Below are positions 37,077 to 49,300 of a stretch of 64,000 bases of DNA, one piece after another. The notes beneath the pieces are model-generated. The model was given only the letters and a program-made list of their open reading frames with translations. It was not told the DNA's origin and did no database searches. How positions within the stretch are numbered: the first letter of the stretch is position 1; each line of letters opens with the position of its first letter. The stretch is from contig CM055881.1 of assembly GCA_029582165.1 (NCBI GenBank), positions 23,603,594-23,667,593 on the forward strand. The letters are read 5' to 3'. A program made the translations under genes and the position numbers. The stretch comes from Portulaca oleracea. Lineage: Eukaryota; Streptophyta; Magnoliopsida; Caryophyllales; Portulacaceae.

Positions 37077-37721
37077 TCAAGTCTCCTTAGTAATGGATTT
37101 CTTGAACAAGCTTCTTAGGCATTCAACACTCTCTTTCTTGTCACTCGTGCCGTTATTTTTAAGGAAAGACCCCTCCTTGTCTTCCTCATTACCTCTCCCT
37201 CCCTCCTTGGAGTTTTCCTCTACCTCCATTTTTGTTTTTGACGACTTCCTATGCCAATCCTTCTTGACCTTTCGAAGCTCCTTATACACTTCTTTGTTTT
37301 CCGGGTCTAATTGCTTAGTCCGTTCCAGACTTTTAACAACTTCTTCCATGCAATCGAGTTTCACCAAGGCTGTAGCTCTTCGAAAATAAGCCTTAACATT
37401 CAAAGGATCAAATTCAAGAACACTTTGACAGAAAGTGAGGGTTTGATTAAAAACTCCTAACTTTAGACTACAGGCTGAGAGATTCAAGCTGAGAGAGGTA
37501 CCCACTGCCACCATCAAACTAGTACCATCTTCACACAAAGGCTCCCCTACACCAAGAAATTGAAAGGTTGTATCATAAGCCAAGGCTACTTCTTCGAACT
37601 CCTTCTTCCTAAAAATCTTGTTACCTTCTTCTTTAATCTCAATCGCTTTAAAAATGACATGTCTAGGATGTGGCATGGAAGCCACAATCTTAAAGACTTC
37701 CTCATCAATTTCATCCGCCAT
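37077..37721 (-). CDS. Intronless TPR protein, Hsp90/Hsp70 co-chaperone-like
   Basis: A single open frame of 214 aa starting with a true ATG (MADEIDEEVFKIVASMPHPR). It contains three tetratricopeptide repeats of the immunophilin/FKBP type: IKEEGNKIFRKKEFEEVALA, LNLSACSLKLGVFNQTLTFC, and VKAYFRRATALVKLDCMEEV. The carboxylate-clamp positions (K and N in KEEGNK, N in LNLSAC, K and R in KAYFRR) are kept, so binding to the C-terminal EEVD of Hsp90 or Hsp70 is plausible. A lysine/glutamate-rich tail follows. There is no peptidyl-prolyl isomerase domain. The lack of introns, and flanks made of repeats, suggest a retrocopy; it is nonetheless intact. Confidence 0.7.
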   Translation of the reverse strand: MADEIDEEVFKIVASMPHPRHVIFKAIEIKEEGNKIFRKKEFEEVALAYDTTFQFLGVGEPLCEDGTSLMVAVGTSLSLNLSACSLKLGVFNQTLTFCQSVLEFDPLNVKAYFRRATALVKLDCMEEVVKSLERTKQLDPENKEVYKELRKVKKDWHRKSSKTKMEVEENSKEGGRGNEEDKEGSFLKNNGTSDKKESVECLRSLFKKSITKET

Positions 37722-38607
37722 ATTTGTAGGTACTACGAGTCTGATTATAAAGGAACTTATGGGATAGGATCCGAGGACTAGACTACCACCAACTAACTAT
37801 AATTGTAAAACTCCACAGAAACGAACTCAAACGCACCAAACCACCAAAGAAATTCAACCACTTATCCTGAAGAGTCTGCCAACAACTACTAAAAACAAGA
37901 CCCCCAAACTACTAAAAAACAACGAAGGTTTTGCCAAACAACTATAACTCCAGGAAGTACCCAACACTACCAAACACAAGACCCCAAACTACTAAGAAAC
38001 AAACGAAGGGTTTGCCAAAACGAACAACAGAGGTAGTCTAAGAGAAGCACCTGAGACTGTTATGATGTAGCATTTGGGACTAATGAGGATGATCCTTCCC
38101 GGTGATGGCCTTTCTCACAAGAGAATTCCCTCATGTGCAGCTCCACCGGAGAAAACTGAGGCCCTCTGGAGACTAACGGCTAGTTCGGCAACGGTTGCGA
38201 AGGACTGTCGACCACCAACACTCGGGTGCCAACGACGTCGCACAATAGTCCCTACCTCTCACTGGCGACATGCACAAGACAATACACTTTAGAGCCCAAC
38301 CTAAAACTAAAAACGGATGTAAGGAAAGGACAGATCGGGGAGAGGTGGTGCTGGCGACGACCTTTACCTGGCCATCACCGGCAGCGACGAGCCACTTTAA
38401 AACTGGAGGAGGATGGTGGTTGGGGAGCTGTAGAGAGTAAAGACGCGTTTTCTCCCTCCGTATTTCTAATATTTCTCTTATTAAAAATATTACTCACGGT
38501 TGAATCCAATAAAGAGTTTTTTCTACCCTTCTTTTGAAAAACATTATTACATCATTTAATTGTGAAACAAAGAATCTCACGTAAAAAGATTTTAGTCATT
38601 AATTAAC
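37722..38607. other. Intergenic region with a short tandem duplication
   Basis: A unit containing CAAGACCCCCAAACTACTAA (near 37898) recurs about 78 bases later in slightly altered form (near 37977), both followed by ACGAAGG...TTTGCCAAA. The rest holds weak ORFs with no recognisable product. Confidence 0.5.
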
Positions 38608-38901
38608 GAAAATTCTTTGAAGTCTGTGATCTTTTTCTTGTTGGGAGTTTTTTTGACAATGCACTCGGGGGTGACAACATTTTTACAACAAATGCTGCCG
38701 GGTGACAATCCGACCACTTTTGGCCGGAATCCGGCGAGTTATATTGAAATGACGAAAATGCCCTTATTTTCTTATCTAATTTAACTTGATATGCCATTAT
38801 TCTCTTCTTCTCCTTCAACCCTTCATTTTTCTATCTAATTTAACTTTATCTACCCTTCATCCATCTTCCTCTCTTTCCCTCTCCCTCTTCCTCCACCCTT
38901 C

Positions 38902-39330
38902 ATGGCTGCTTCCATGGCTCCCCAATCGAATCCAACCGAAGATCTCGATGCCATTGATGCCCTACTTGAAGCTGCTTCAGCTTCATCTTCAAAATCCTCT
39001 ACATTTCCTCATTCTCCTCCTCTTTCGTCTTCTTCTTTCAAAACCCCTCGACCCATTTCATCTGCCGGCAACGACGACGAGGATCGCCGGCCGAAAACCC
39101 GTTGGAGATTTCCCCAATCGATCGAGAACGGCGTCGACGGTTGCAGTAAACCCGAATCCGCTGAAGAAGTCGACGCCATTCATGCTGCCCTAGAAGCTGC
39201 TTCTGGCTCACAATCCACACCATTATCTGCTCCTCCTCCGACAACTACTTCGTACAAAATCTCGCGTGATAACTTTATCTACACAAATTCACCACTTCTA
39301 CCCAAAATCCCACCAAACAAAATCAGCTGA
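38902..39330 (+). CDS. Captured N-terminal ORF of unidentified gene, with internal repeat
   Basis: A 142-codon ORF with a good ATG (MAASMAPQSNPTEDLDAIDA). Its first and second halves repeat the pattern DAIDALLEAASASSS / DAIHAALEAASGSQS. Between them is KTRWRFPQSIENG. I do not recognise the parent gene. It lies inside the Pack-MULE and runs out into sequence before the antisense transit-peptide piece, so it is likely a first exon that continued by splicing in the donor. Confidence 0.5.
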   Translation: MAASMAPQSNPTEDLDAIDALLEAASASSSKSSTFPHSPPLSSSSFKTPRPISSAGNDDEDRRPKTRWRFPQSIENGVDGCSKPESAEEVDAIHAALEAASGSQSTPLSAPPPTTTSYKISRDNFIYTNSPLLPKIPPNKIS

Positions 39331-39393
39331 ATTGAAGAAATTCAAACATAAACAACCAAATCAACAAAAACAAACATCAGAGAATCAGAGCAA

Positions 39394-39608
39394 CCTGAGA
39401 AAGCCGTAGAAAGAGAAGAAGAAGGAGCCAAGAAAGAGGAATGGAGGAGCCCAGCTTTAGTAGCACCGCCATTGAAGGCGACAACAGTCTTAGAGGGTCT
39501 TTTCGAACCAGTGACGAGCGACAGAGAAGCTGATGGGGTACGAGAAGTTATTATGGCTGCTCCACCTCCATTTGAGAGCCATGGCACCGTCGATAGAGCC
39601 GTCGCCAT
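39394..39608 (-). pseudogene. Captured transit-peptide-like first exon
   Basis: The minus strand reads MATALSTVPWLSNGGGAAII, then SASLSLVTGSKRPSKTVVAF and SSFLAPSSSLSTAFSG. It is rich in serine, threonine and alanine and almost free of acidic residues, as in plastid transit peptides. It ends at a donor-like CTCAG|GTTGC. It looks like exon 1 of a plastid protein gene, copied without the rest. The parent is not identified. Confidence 0.5.
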
Positions 39609-39659
39609 TGATGAGTTTCACTCGAGTTTTCTCAACTTACTGCCTTGGTTTTTTGGTCT

Positions 39660-39835
39660 GCAATTCTCAGGAGCCAGTCATCCTCCTCGGTGTCCTCATC
39701 CTCCTGGCGGCCCTCGTCGACGTCGGCGGCAGCTTCTGGCGAGTCCAGCAGCTCCTGGTCTTCTACCTAGTAGCCATGCTGGTGCTCATACTCCTCCTGG
39801 GAGTCCTCATAGGGTTCATCTTCAGGAGGGTGGAG
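39660..39835 (+). pseudogene. Captured tetraspanin fragment (two transmembrane segments)
   Basis: The plus frame reads EPVILLGVLILLAALVDVGG, then SFWRVQQLLVFYLVAMLVLI and LLLGVLIGFIF. This matches the second and third transmembrane segments of plant tetraspanins with the short polar loop between them. The large extracellular loop with the cysteine motif is absent. The base composition is much more GC-rich than its surroundings, as expected of a copied exon. Confidence 0.7.
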
Positions 39836-40082
39836 GAAGAGGGAGAGGGTGGATCAACGAATGCATTTGGGCGGCTAACTAAGGGCAATTTAGGCAGTTC
39901 ACGAATTATTCAAGAACAAAATTGACATTTCAAATAATTCCGGCCAAAAGTGGCCGGATTGTCACCCGGCAGCATTTGTTGTAAAAATGTTGTCACCCCC
40001 AAGTGCATTGTCAAAAAGTTGTGCCCTCCGAGTCAGTAAAAAAAGATATGTGGCACCCCTTAGCAATTTTTTGTTAATTAAC

Positions 40083-40343
40083 CAAACATAAAAAAAATTA
40101 ATTAACTTTAAAAGATTGATCACTTTAAAAAAATTAAGCAATGAAATGGTCCCACAATAAGATTAGAATTTAGAATGCAACGTTGAACTTGGACCAACTA
40201 CTACTCTGGGGAGGTTTGGTTTGGTTTGGTAATAAGGGAATTGGTTTAGCTTTTTTGGTTACTGCTAATCCTCTCCTCTCATCTCCTCTACCTTCAAAAC
40301 TTTGTACTCAATTATTTGTGGTGGAGCTGGGGAGATAGAAAGA
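40083..40343 (+). promoter_or_regulatory. Promoter and leader of the TIC32-like gene
   Basis: This lies between the Pack-MULE target duplication and the SDR start codon. It ends in a pyrimidine patch (CTCTCCTCTCATCTCCTC, about 40270-40288), the usual plant core-promoter Y-patch position. The Pack-MULE therefore sits only about 270 bases upstream of the start codon. Confidence 0.4.
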
Positions 40344-43300
40344 ATGTGGGTGTTTGGGAGAAAGGGGCCATCTGGCTTTTCTTCATCTTCAACTGCTGAA
40401 CAAGTCACCCATCAAATTGATGGCTCTTCCCTCACTGCTATTGTTACAGGTTTCACTCTTTCTTCCTTCTTCCTTTCTCTTTTTATCAACAAATCTTTTT
40501 TTTTTTTTTTGGGGGTGGGGAATTTAGTCAGTTGTGTGTTCTTTACTTCGTCTACGTTTGCAATTTTAATTATATGGGGATGGGTATGTCTATTATGTAC
40601 TGATATCTGTGGTTGCCTTTAATGTTGATACTTACATATTATGTCAAGTCCGACTGTGTTCACTTTGTTTCAGCTGTCAATTGCAATAAAAATGCTTATG
40701 CTTCAACTACTTTCCAAATAATGGTCTGTCTGACCATGCAGTCCAATTCTGAGCGGGTTTTGGGGCTCTTGTTGTGATACCATGTCAAATATTTGGAATT
40801 TCCCTATTTATAAACATGTCTACAGTATGATTTTTGACAGTTCATACTTCACATTGCACTTGTTATCTGTGTCGACTAGGCCTAGCAAAAATTTGGGTCC
40901 AGGTAGTCTGGGCGTGGTCAAATTGGTCATTTAGTCAAAAACCTATTGCTTGGACCCTATAAAGTAAGCAGTTCGGAAGGTGAGACCGTACCCGGACCTG
41001 AATGTCTGATGTTAGGACCCAGATGTTTGATGTCTGAATCATACATAATGGCATATTCATACTTTTGGTATTGGAGACCGACATTGTTGGATTGTCTGAT
41101 GTCTAAATTTGACACAAAGGGAATTTAAAAGCCAACCCAAGTTTGCTCACGAACCGGGTCTGAACATTGTCCGAAATGACCGAACCTGATATTTTTCCGA
41201 ATTCCAGACATCACAGACCCAGTTTTCCATACCCACGCCCGACCCAGTTTTAAATCGGACAATGAGTGGTTGACCGATGTTAAAATTTGGACGAACTTTT
41301 GATGACCATACCCAATTTGTTCCGGGTCCTTCAAATCGGATCGGACAAAATTTTGCCAGGCCTATGGCTATGTCCTGTGTGCTAACACTAATAGTGACTA
41401 CTTGTGCTGTGTACATCCATTTTCTTATTCTGCTTTTAAAACAAATTCTAGGCTTCTATGACCTTGTTTCCACATTGATTCGTTACTTTCCATTTTAGTA
41501 TATTCCAACTTCAAGGAAGTTGTCACTCACATGTCCATTATCTCCTTTTGATTGTCCAGCTCTTACTCCTATTTGTTTCTTCTTATTTTCCACCTTTTCA
41601 CTTTTTTTTTTCTCCTGCAAACAACTTTGTCTGCTGCTTAGTTTTTGTTGAAAATTTGATAATTGGACATGCGTTCAATGTTTGTCTACCCCTGTTGGGT
41701 TAATGGGATTGGCTTATTGTGTTTGGCATGACATTTTGACTATTTCACAGGTGCATCAAGTGGCATTGGGGCTGAAACCTCACGTGTTCTTGCACTACGC
41801 GGTGTTCATGTTGTTATGGGGGTCAGGAATATGGAAGCTGGTAAGAAGGTAAAGGATAAAATAGTTCAGGAAATCCCTGCAGCTAAAGTTGATACTATGG
41901 AATTGGATTTGAGTTCATTGGCATCGGTCAGAAAGTTTGCGTCTGAGTATAATGCATCAAACCGTCCACTAAACATTTTAATGTAAGATTATGCAATTGC
42001 TTCTTGCCTTTTTCCGTTAGTTATATTGTTACGAGCTTGCAACCACTTCTCAGTTTCCCCTATGCTCCTTTTCATGACAGACTTCTTCAGCCAACCCAGG
42101 TTGGCTGACTCACTAACCAACTTGGCCCCACACAGGCCCTCTGTCCACTCCCTGCCAAAATAATATTCTATGTCACAGGTTCTGTTTTGTGAGGCCCATA
42201 TCAGGTCCCCTCCTTGGGCTGGCCTGACCAATCCTATTGGGTTTATCTTTTTATCTATTTCCAACTTCGGAAAAATAGATTTATAAGTGTTACTTGGACT
42301 TGTTTGAGCTGTTTGCTGGGCATGCCATCACTACTTGGTAGTATGCAGATGTGTATTGAGGATGATTGACTAGTAGCTAGCTAGCAATTCTTGCTTTATA
42401 CTTATTTTTAAGTTTGTATGCAATATATAAGTTTCATGTCATATGAAAAATGCCTAGGAAACTAATAACCTATCCTTGTACATCACAAGTAACAATGCAG
42501 GAGTGATGGCCACCCCATTCACGCTCTCTAAAGATAATGTAGAACTACAATTTGCGACAAACCACTTGGGTAAGTTGCTGAGATATAGCCTTATCTTTTC
42601 TCTTTCGATCTCAGACGTGGAAATGTAACTGGGTGAATCTTGAGAGCTGCAGCTAGGTCTTGTTCTGTTATGCATTATTTATCTATGGATTTATACGAAA
42701 CTTCGCAGATTACGCTTATTCATTTGCATTTCTCATTTCAGATATGAAATCATCTGAATTTTATAAAAACAAAACAGATCCAATATGAAGAGAAACCCCC
42801 CCCCCCTTCCCTTTTCTCGTTCTCAACAGAAATAAATTGTGTTCATGGGATTCTATTTATACCTGCTTATTATGGCATGTGATCAAATCTGCATTGCCAA
42901 TTATGTTTTGTTCTCTTTTGTATGTTCCTGATTTCTATCAATTATCTATGAGAGCTGGACCTTGCTAGTGGCCCCTTTTATGGAGGTTATTTCGAGTTGT
43001 ATATGCTATGCCAAACTACTTCATCCTCAACATTGATCTTCCTGACATGTGCCCTTTTGCAGGTCATTTTCTCCTCACTTATTTACTGTTGGACACAATG
43101 AAAAAGACAGCACGTGAAAGTGGTCGAGAAGGAAGGATTGTCAACGTTTCATCAGAGGCTCATCGTTTTGCATATTCTGAAGGAATTCGTTTTGATAAAC
43201 TCAATGATCCATCAAAGTAATATTTTCTCTTAGGACTCTGGATTATTGAGTTACATCTAAGTAGTATATTTTCATTTAGTTGCAGATGCAAGAATTAGAA

Positions 43301-46300
43301 CTGTCAATTATGAGCCACATTAAGTGAGTGGTTGACTTACGATGATGGACTGGTAACTTATATTTTGTGATCCATTGCACAGGTATAGCAGTTGGCGTGC
43401 CTATGGCCAATCAAAGCTTGCTAACGTTCTACATGCTAATCAGTTAACTAAGCATTTGAAGGTACTGCTTTGACCTTTTGTCACTTGAAAGCGATTATTG
43501 AAGAGTTGAATGACTATCTTTAGCTTGTTTTTGTGTTCTCTGGGTATGCTTTCATTGCTTAGATTCTCTTTGCTTCCCATCCTCCCCCCCCCCCCCCCAA
43601 AAAGAGAAAACAAAAAAAGACTGTAAATTATCAATATATAACATTTCTTGATCAGGAGGACGGAGTTGAAATAACTGCAAACTCTCTTCATCCGGGGGCA
43701 ATTAGAACCAATCTTTTCCGCCACGTTGGGTGGATGAATGGTACGTCATTTATTGTTGTTACTAACCTCATGAAAGTCATATTATGTACAAGCACTTGTC
43801 TGTATATAGGAAGCCTAAGAATCTGGTGTTGGGTTTGTATCACAACAGAGGCATAACCATCTTTCTCCTATAGAGCCTCCCCTCTCCCATGCCTTCATCC
43901 GCTAGGATGCCACCATGAAAAGTATAGCGCATGACACTTTCTTGGGTCACTTTAGCTACATTGGAGTCCCATGAAAATTGATACTGAAAAATTGCTTAGA
44001 ATTTATGATAATTGTAGTTGGTACGTTTGTTTGTCTGACATTTGTAAACTTGATGAATTTGACAGGTATGAACCGTGTGATGGGCAATTTTTTCAGTTTT
44101 TTCTTGAAAAGCGTGCAACAGGTGAATTATCCTTTATAGCGCAGTTTGCATATTTACATGGAGTTTTGTCCACATTAAAGTATCGTATGAGATATGACAT
44201 TAAAGATAACTGTTGAAAAAGTGGTGTGACTGCCTGAAATGTGTTGCCACATACTTCCTGTGTTTTGGGATTGACCTCACTCTCCACTGTCCTTTAGGCG
44301 TCACAAGCTCGAATCCCCTATAGATTATTTGGTTGGGCAAAGTTCCCCCTGTTGGAGAAAGAATAGGTAATCAGAGGAAGGGGACTCTGCTGTTTGCTTA
44401 AACTTGGAACACGCTTCATCCTTTCAATAAAGAGAAGCCTATATATAGGTATACAACCGAACTACTTCAGCTAAAAATAAGCAACAAAGATGCTAAACTG
44501 GAGAAACTAAACCACCGGCCTAATTTTTCTCAACTGACTTGGTATGCTTAACTAGAAAATCTACTGACAGTAAACATGATTTTGACATAGTAAAAATATC
44601 AACAAACTAAACCGTATAAAATAGAAAAATCAAGTAGTTGATTTTTTTGAGCACCTTCATCACTCCTTTTGCTTCAAAGCTTGTTATTCCCATTTGATTC
44701 ATGAAGTTGTGGTGCTTGTCAAAAGGTAGAGACTTGGTTAGAACATCTGCAACCTGGTTGTTTGTGTTACAATAGCTCAAGGCAACCTTCTCATTTGCAA
44801 CCAACTTTCAAATGAAGTGAAATCAAATGTCTATTTGCTTGGTCCTACTATGGAATGCTGGGTTTTTTGTCATAGAAACGGTGGCCTTGTTGTTAAAGAA
44901 TATCACAGTAGCCTTCTCGAGCTTGGCCAAAATCAAGGAACAATCTTCTTACCCAAACAGCTTGACATGCAGCTGATGTAACTGCAACATACTCAGCTTC
45001 GGATGATGGCAAAGGCTACAATATCTTGCTTCTTTGAACTCCATGAGATAGCACTAGAACCAATGAAAAATACATGGCCTGATCTACTACTCCTATCTTC
45101 TGAACATCCTGCCCAATCACTGTCGGATAAGCCATACAAATTGAAATTGTATAATTTTGAGTATCGAATTCCAAAATCAACAGTACCGACCAGATATCTG
45201 AGGATCTGCTTTGCTGATCCAAAATGACGAAGTGATGGGTTGTGCATCAACCTTGAGACAACACTTACTGCAAACATAATATCAGGCCTTGTATGGCGCA
45301 AGTATTACAGACCTCCAACAAGACTCCGAAATTGTTTTGCATTTGCAGTTCAACATATTAAACCTCTTTAACAAGTCACTTGCATGTTTCTTTTGCAAAT
45401 GAAAATACTATCAACACTTTGGTTAATTTCAAGTCCCAAAAAATACCGCAACAGACCCAAATCCAACATTTCAAACTTTTGCATCATGCAAGACTTCAAG
45501 TTATCAACTAGAAACCCACAAGACCCCATGTAAAAATAAAATATCGTCAACATAAAGGGGGACCATAAAAAGATCAAAGATACCTTGCTTCTTTACATAG
45601 AGGGTTGTTTGATTTTCACTTCTTTCAAATCCATTCTCTCTGAAATATGAGTCAATCTTGTTGTACTATGCACGCGGAGCTTGCTTCAACCCATATAAGG
45701 CCTTTCTCAGTCTGTAGACCTTTTCTTTTTCTTATTCAACCATGAAACCTTCCGGTTGTGCAACATAGACTTCCTCTTCCAGCTCTCCATTTAAGCATGT
45801 AGACTTGACATCAAGTTGATATACAGGGTGCTCAAGCTGTCTAGCGCTGCTACTGCAAGGAATACCCTTACTGTTTCAAAGTGAGCAACCAGTGAAAAAG
45901 TCTCTTCAAAATCAACTCCTTGCTGTGTATAACCGTTCGCGACCAAGCGAGCTTTATGTTTCTGAATTGATCCATCAACATAGTATTTAGTACGATACAC
46001 GCATTTCAAGCCAATAACGTTTTTTCCGTTAGCAATTCTACCAAATCCCAAGTGATTGTTTTGTATGTTTAATATATCTTCTTCCATCGCTTTACACCAA
46101 ACAAACTCTTTGGCATCTTCGTTGAGTTGAGATAGAGTGGATCTGAAACAAATAAAGCAAAAGCACATGATGTATACAGATTTTCAACATATTTAGGATT
46201 CAGTTTTCGGGCCCTTGTTGATCTTCTCAACTGTGGTGAATAGAGAGTGGATCTGAAACAAATAAAGCAAAAACACATGATGTATACACATTGTCAACAT

Positions 46301-49300
46301 ATTTAGGATTCAGTTTTTTGTCCTTGTCGATCTTCTCAGCTGTGGTGAAGTTGGAGTGGCAACAAGCTCCTCAAATAGTTACAGGGAAAGTGTCTCTTCT
46401 AAGTGAGTTTGCAAGTGAGGGTTCTGGCGAGTTTGAAGAGTCACTGTCAGGAGAGTTTGCTGAGTGTCATGGAGCTGCTGACTCATTAAGATTTTTGAAT
46501 TCTCCCTGTTCATAAACTGGTGTGGTTTGAGTTGCACTATTAATTGTCATTCCAGGTCCATGTTCCTACTTCATTAAACTCAACATGTTGACTGATTATA
46601 ACATTGTTGCTTGATGGATTATATAGTTTGTACGCTTTAAATTGAGCACTATAGCCCACAAAAATACATTTTTGTGACTTTGCATCAAGCTTACCACGTG
46701 AGGGTGACCTATCCAAAGCTTACGCCACACAACCAAATACTTTCAAGTGGCTTACCCATGGCTTCCTTCCCTTCTAGGCTTCATACAGGGTCCAATTCAT
46801 GACTGCCTTTGTTGGTGAGATGTTCAGAAGGTACAAAACGGTTGCAATAGCTTCTGCCTAGAAAAATTTCAGAAGATTTGCTACATTCATTATACTCCTA
46901 GCCATTTCAACCACCGTTCGGTTTTTGCGCTCAGCCACACCATTTTGCTCAGGTGAATATGGTGCTGTCAATTCCCTATGAATCCCATTTTTCTCACAAA
47001 AAATAGCAAATTCATTAGACATAAATTCACCTCCACAATTAAACCGCAAGGTTTTTATCACACAACCACTTTCCTTCTCCACAAGTTCCTTAAATTTCTT
47101 AGAAAAATCAAACGTTTTTTTTAAATTTTTGTTTCAAGAAATAACCCAACTCATACGACTATAATCATCAGGAAAAAGTAGGAAATACCAACTTCCACCT
47201 AGTGATTTAGTTCTCATTGAGCCACACAAATCAGTGAGTACAAGCTCAAGACATTGTGAAGCCCTCCAAACTTTATTTACTGGTAATGGTTTTTTGGTTT
47301 GTTTTCTATACACACACCCTTCACAAAAATCAAGCCCAGTAACTTTCCGGAAACCAATACCCATATTCTTCTCAGCCAACAGTTTTAAACCTTTCACATT
47401 CAAGTGTCTACACCGAAGATGCCAAAGATTTGACTCACTAATCTTATCAACAAAGGAAAAATTCTTAACACTTGAAACTTTCAATGGGACCATTCTATTC
47501 TTTGTCATAGGAATGTTGGCTATATTATGCCTTGTCTTCTTATCAAAAATACAACAAGCACCATCATCAAATAAATCGCATAACCCTCTTCCATCATTTG
47601 CCCTACACTTAGAAAATTATGAGCTAAACTAGGAACATATTGCTTATTATGAACATAGTTATTAAAATCCCGATCCTGATTTACGATCCTACGATTTTAT
47701 GATCCAAAATTCTCTATACGATTCTAATATTTACTCACGATCCACGATCCTATATGGGTTAATTCCGATCCTAACTACCTCATAGATTCGAGTGAGGATC
47801 CCAATTTTAGTAACCTTGATCATGAAGAGATTAGAAGTTACTGTTGGAAGTCTTCACTGTAATTGCACCATACCCTTCAACTTTCGTTTGCTTGTCATCT
47901 CCAAGTTGAATGACTCTTTTCCGGGACTCGTCAATTTCCTTAAACAATGACTTTCTTCCAATCATATGATTCAAACATCTGCTATCCAAAAACCATATGT
48001 CACTATCATTCTCTTGGGTACAAGAATGAGCCATAATTAAGTAATTCTCCTCGACAACATTTTCAACAAAGTTTGCTTCCTTTGACTCATCCCTTTTCTT
48101 GTTCCAACACTCTGCTTCATTGTGACCAAACTTCTTGCAGTAACGACACTGAATAGTGCTTTTGAATTGATGGTGTTGATCACCTCTGCCTTTTCTAGTA
48201 CTTTGACCTCTGCCATGATAACTACCTTTACCTCTACCATGAGCATTGGGGCTTTCTGAACTTGCTTTGTAGGGAGACTCCCCTTTCACTTGGAAGGCCT
48301 TCTGATTAACCTTCTCACGATTTCTATTCATCCTAGCTTCATGAGCTATCAAAGAAACCATTAGTTCATCAAAGGTATACATAAAAAGGTCATTTGTCTT
48401 TTCTATTGCAACAACAACATGGTTAAAGTCTTTTGCTAATTTACGCAACACCTTACAGACAATGGTTTCATCAGTTATATTTTCTCCATATATTTTCATT
48501 TGGCCAATAACTCTAGAAACCCGAGAAAGAAACTCCTGTACTGATTCTTTCTCTACCATAAATAAAATTTCAAATTCACGTCTCTATGTTTGCAATTTAA
48601 CAATGAGTACCATTTCTCGTCCAAGAATTCTTTCCGAGTATCCCCCATGCTTCATGAGCACCTGTTGCTGCAGCTATGATCAGGGAAAAGTTTCATCATC
48701 TAGTGCGGGCGGATTGGATGAGAAACTAGGCTTTTGCGTCCTTTCAAGTCTATATCAACTGTTGATTGGGAGCTCGTGCCGGGTCTGGCTCTGTGTACAT
48801 ATTCTCCATCAAATCCCATTAGTTCCCGAGACTTGAACATAATTTTCATTTTCAGACTCCAAGTGGTATTTGTGTCACCCTTGAAAAAAGGCAACTGAGG
48901 TTGAGAGGAGTTGGCCGCCATGACTTCCACACAATGGAATTTGAACTCTCTGTGTTTGGGTTTGGACAACTCTCTTTGTTTCCTACTTCACCCTTTCTCT
49001 TTTGTTTTGCTTGATAAGGTTCTGGCCTGAATAAGAGAGAGAAGAAAGGAGGTGGTGGTGCTCTTCCTTTTAATTTAGGCTCTGATACCACAATTTGTTG
49101 GAGAAAGAATAGGTAATCAGAGAAAGGGGACTCTGTTGTTTGCTTCAAACCAAACCATTTCAGCTGAAAATAAGCAACAAAGATGCTAAACTGTAGAAAT
49201 TAACCCAATGGCCTAATTTTTCTCAGCTGAGCTGACCTAGTAATGCTTAATTAGAAAATCTACTGACAGTAAACATGAATTAGACTTAGTAAAAACATCA

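Larger units (their letters stand above)
38608..40073. mobile_element. Pack-MULE with 9-bp target duplication and pieces of several host genes
   Basis: It is flanked by TTAATTAAC on both sides (38599-38607 and 40074-40082). Arms of about 140 bp pair well: GACAATGCACTCGGGGGTGA, ACAACATTTTTACAACAAAT and GCCGGGTGACAATCCG-type words on the left have complements on the right. The right end CAATTTTTTG is the same terminal motif as the 54196-55545 element. No transposase is present. The centre carries three gene-like segments on both strands, annotated below. Confidence 0.85.

Noticed and set aside
40302..40343. Upstream extension of the SDR first exon
   Set aside because: It would need a TTG start; the ATG at 40344 gives the MWxFGRKG N-terminus typical of the TIC32-like group.
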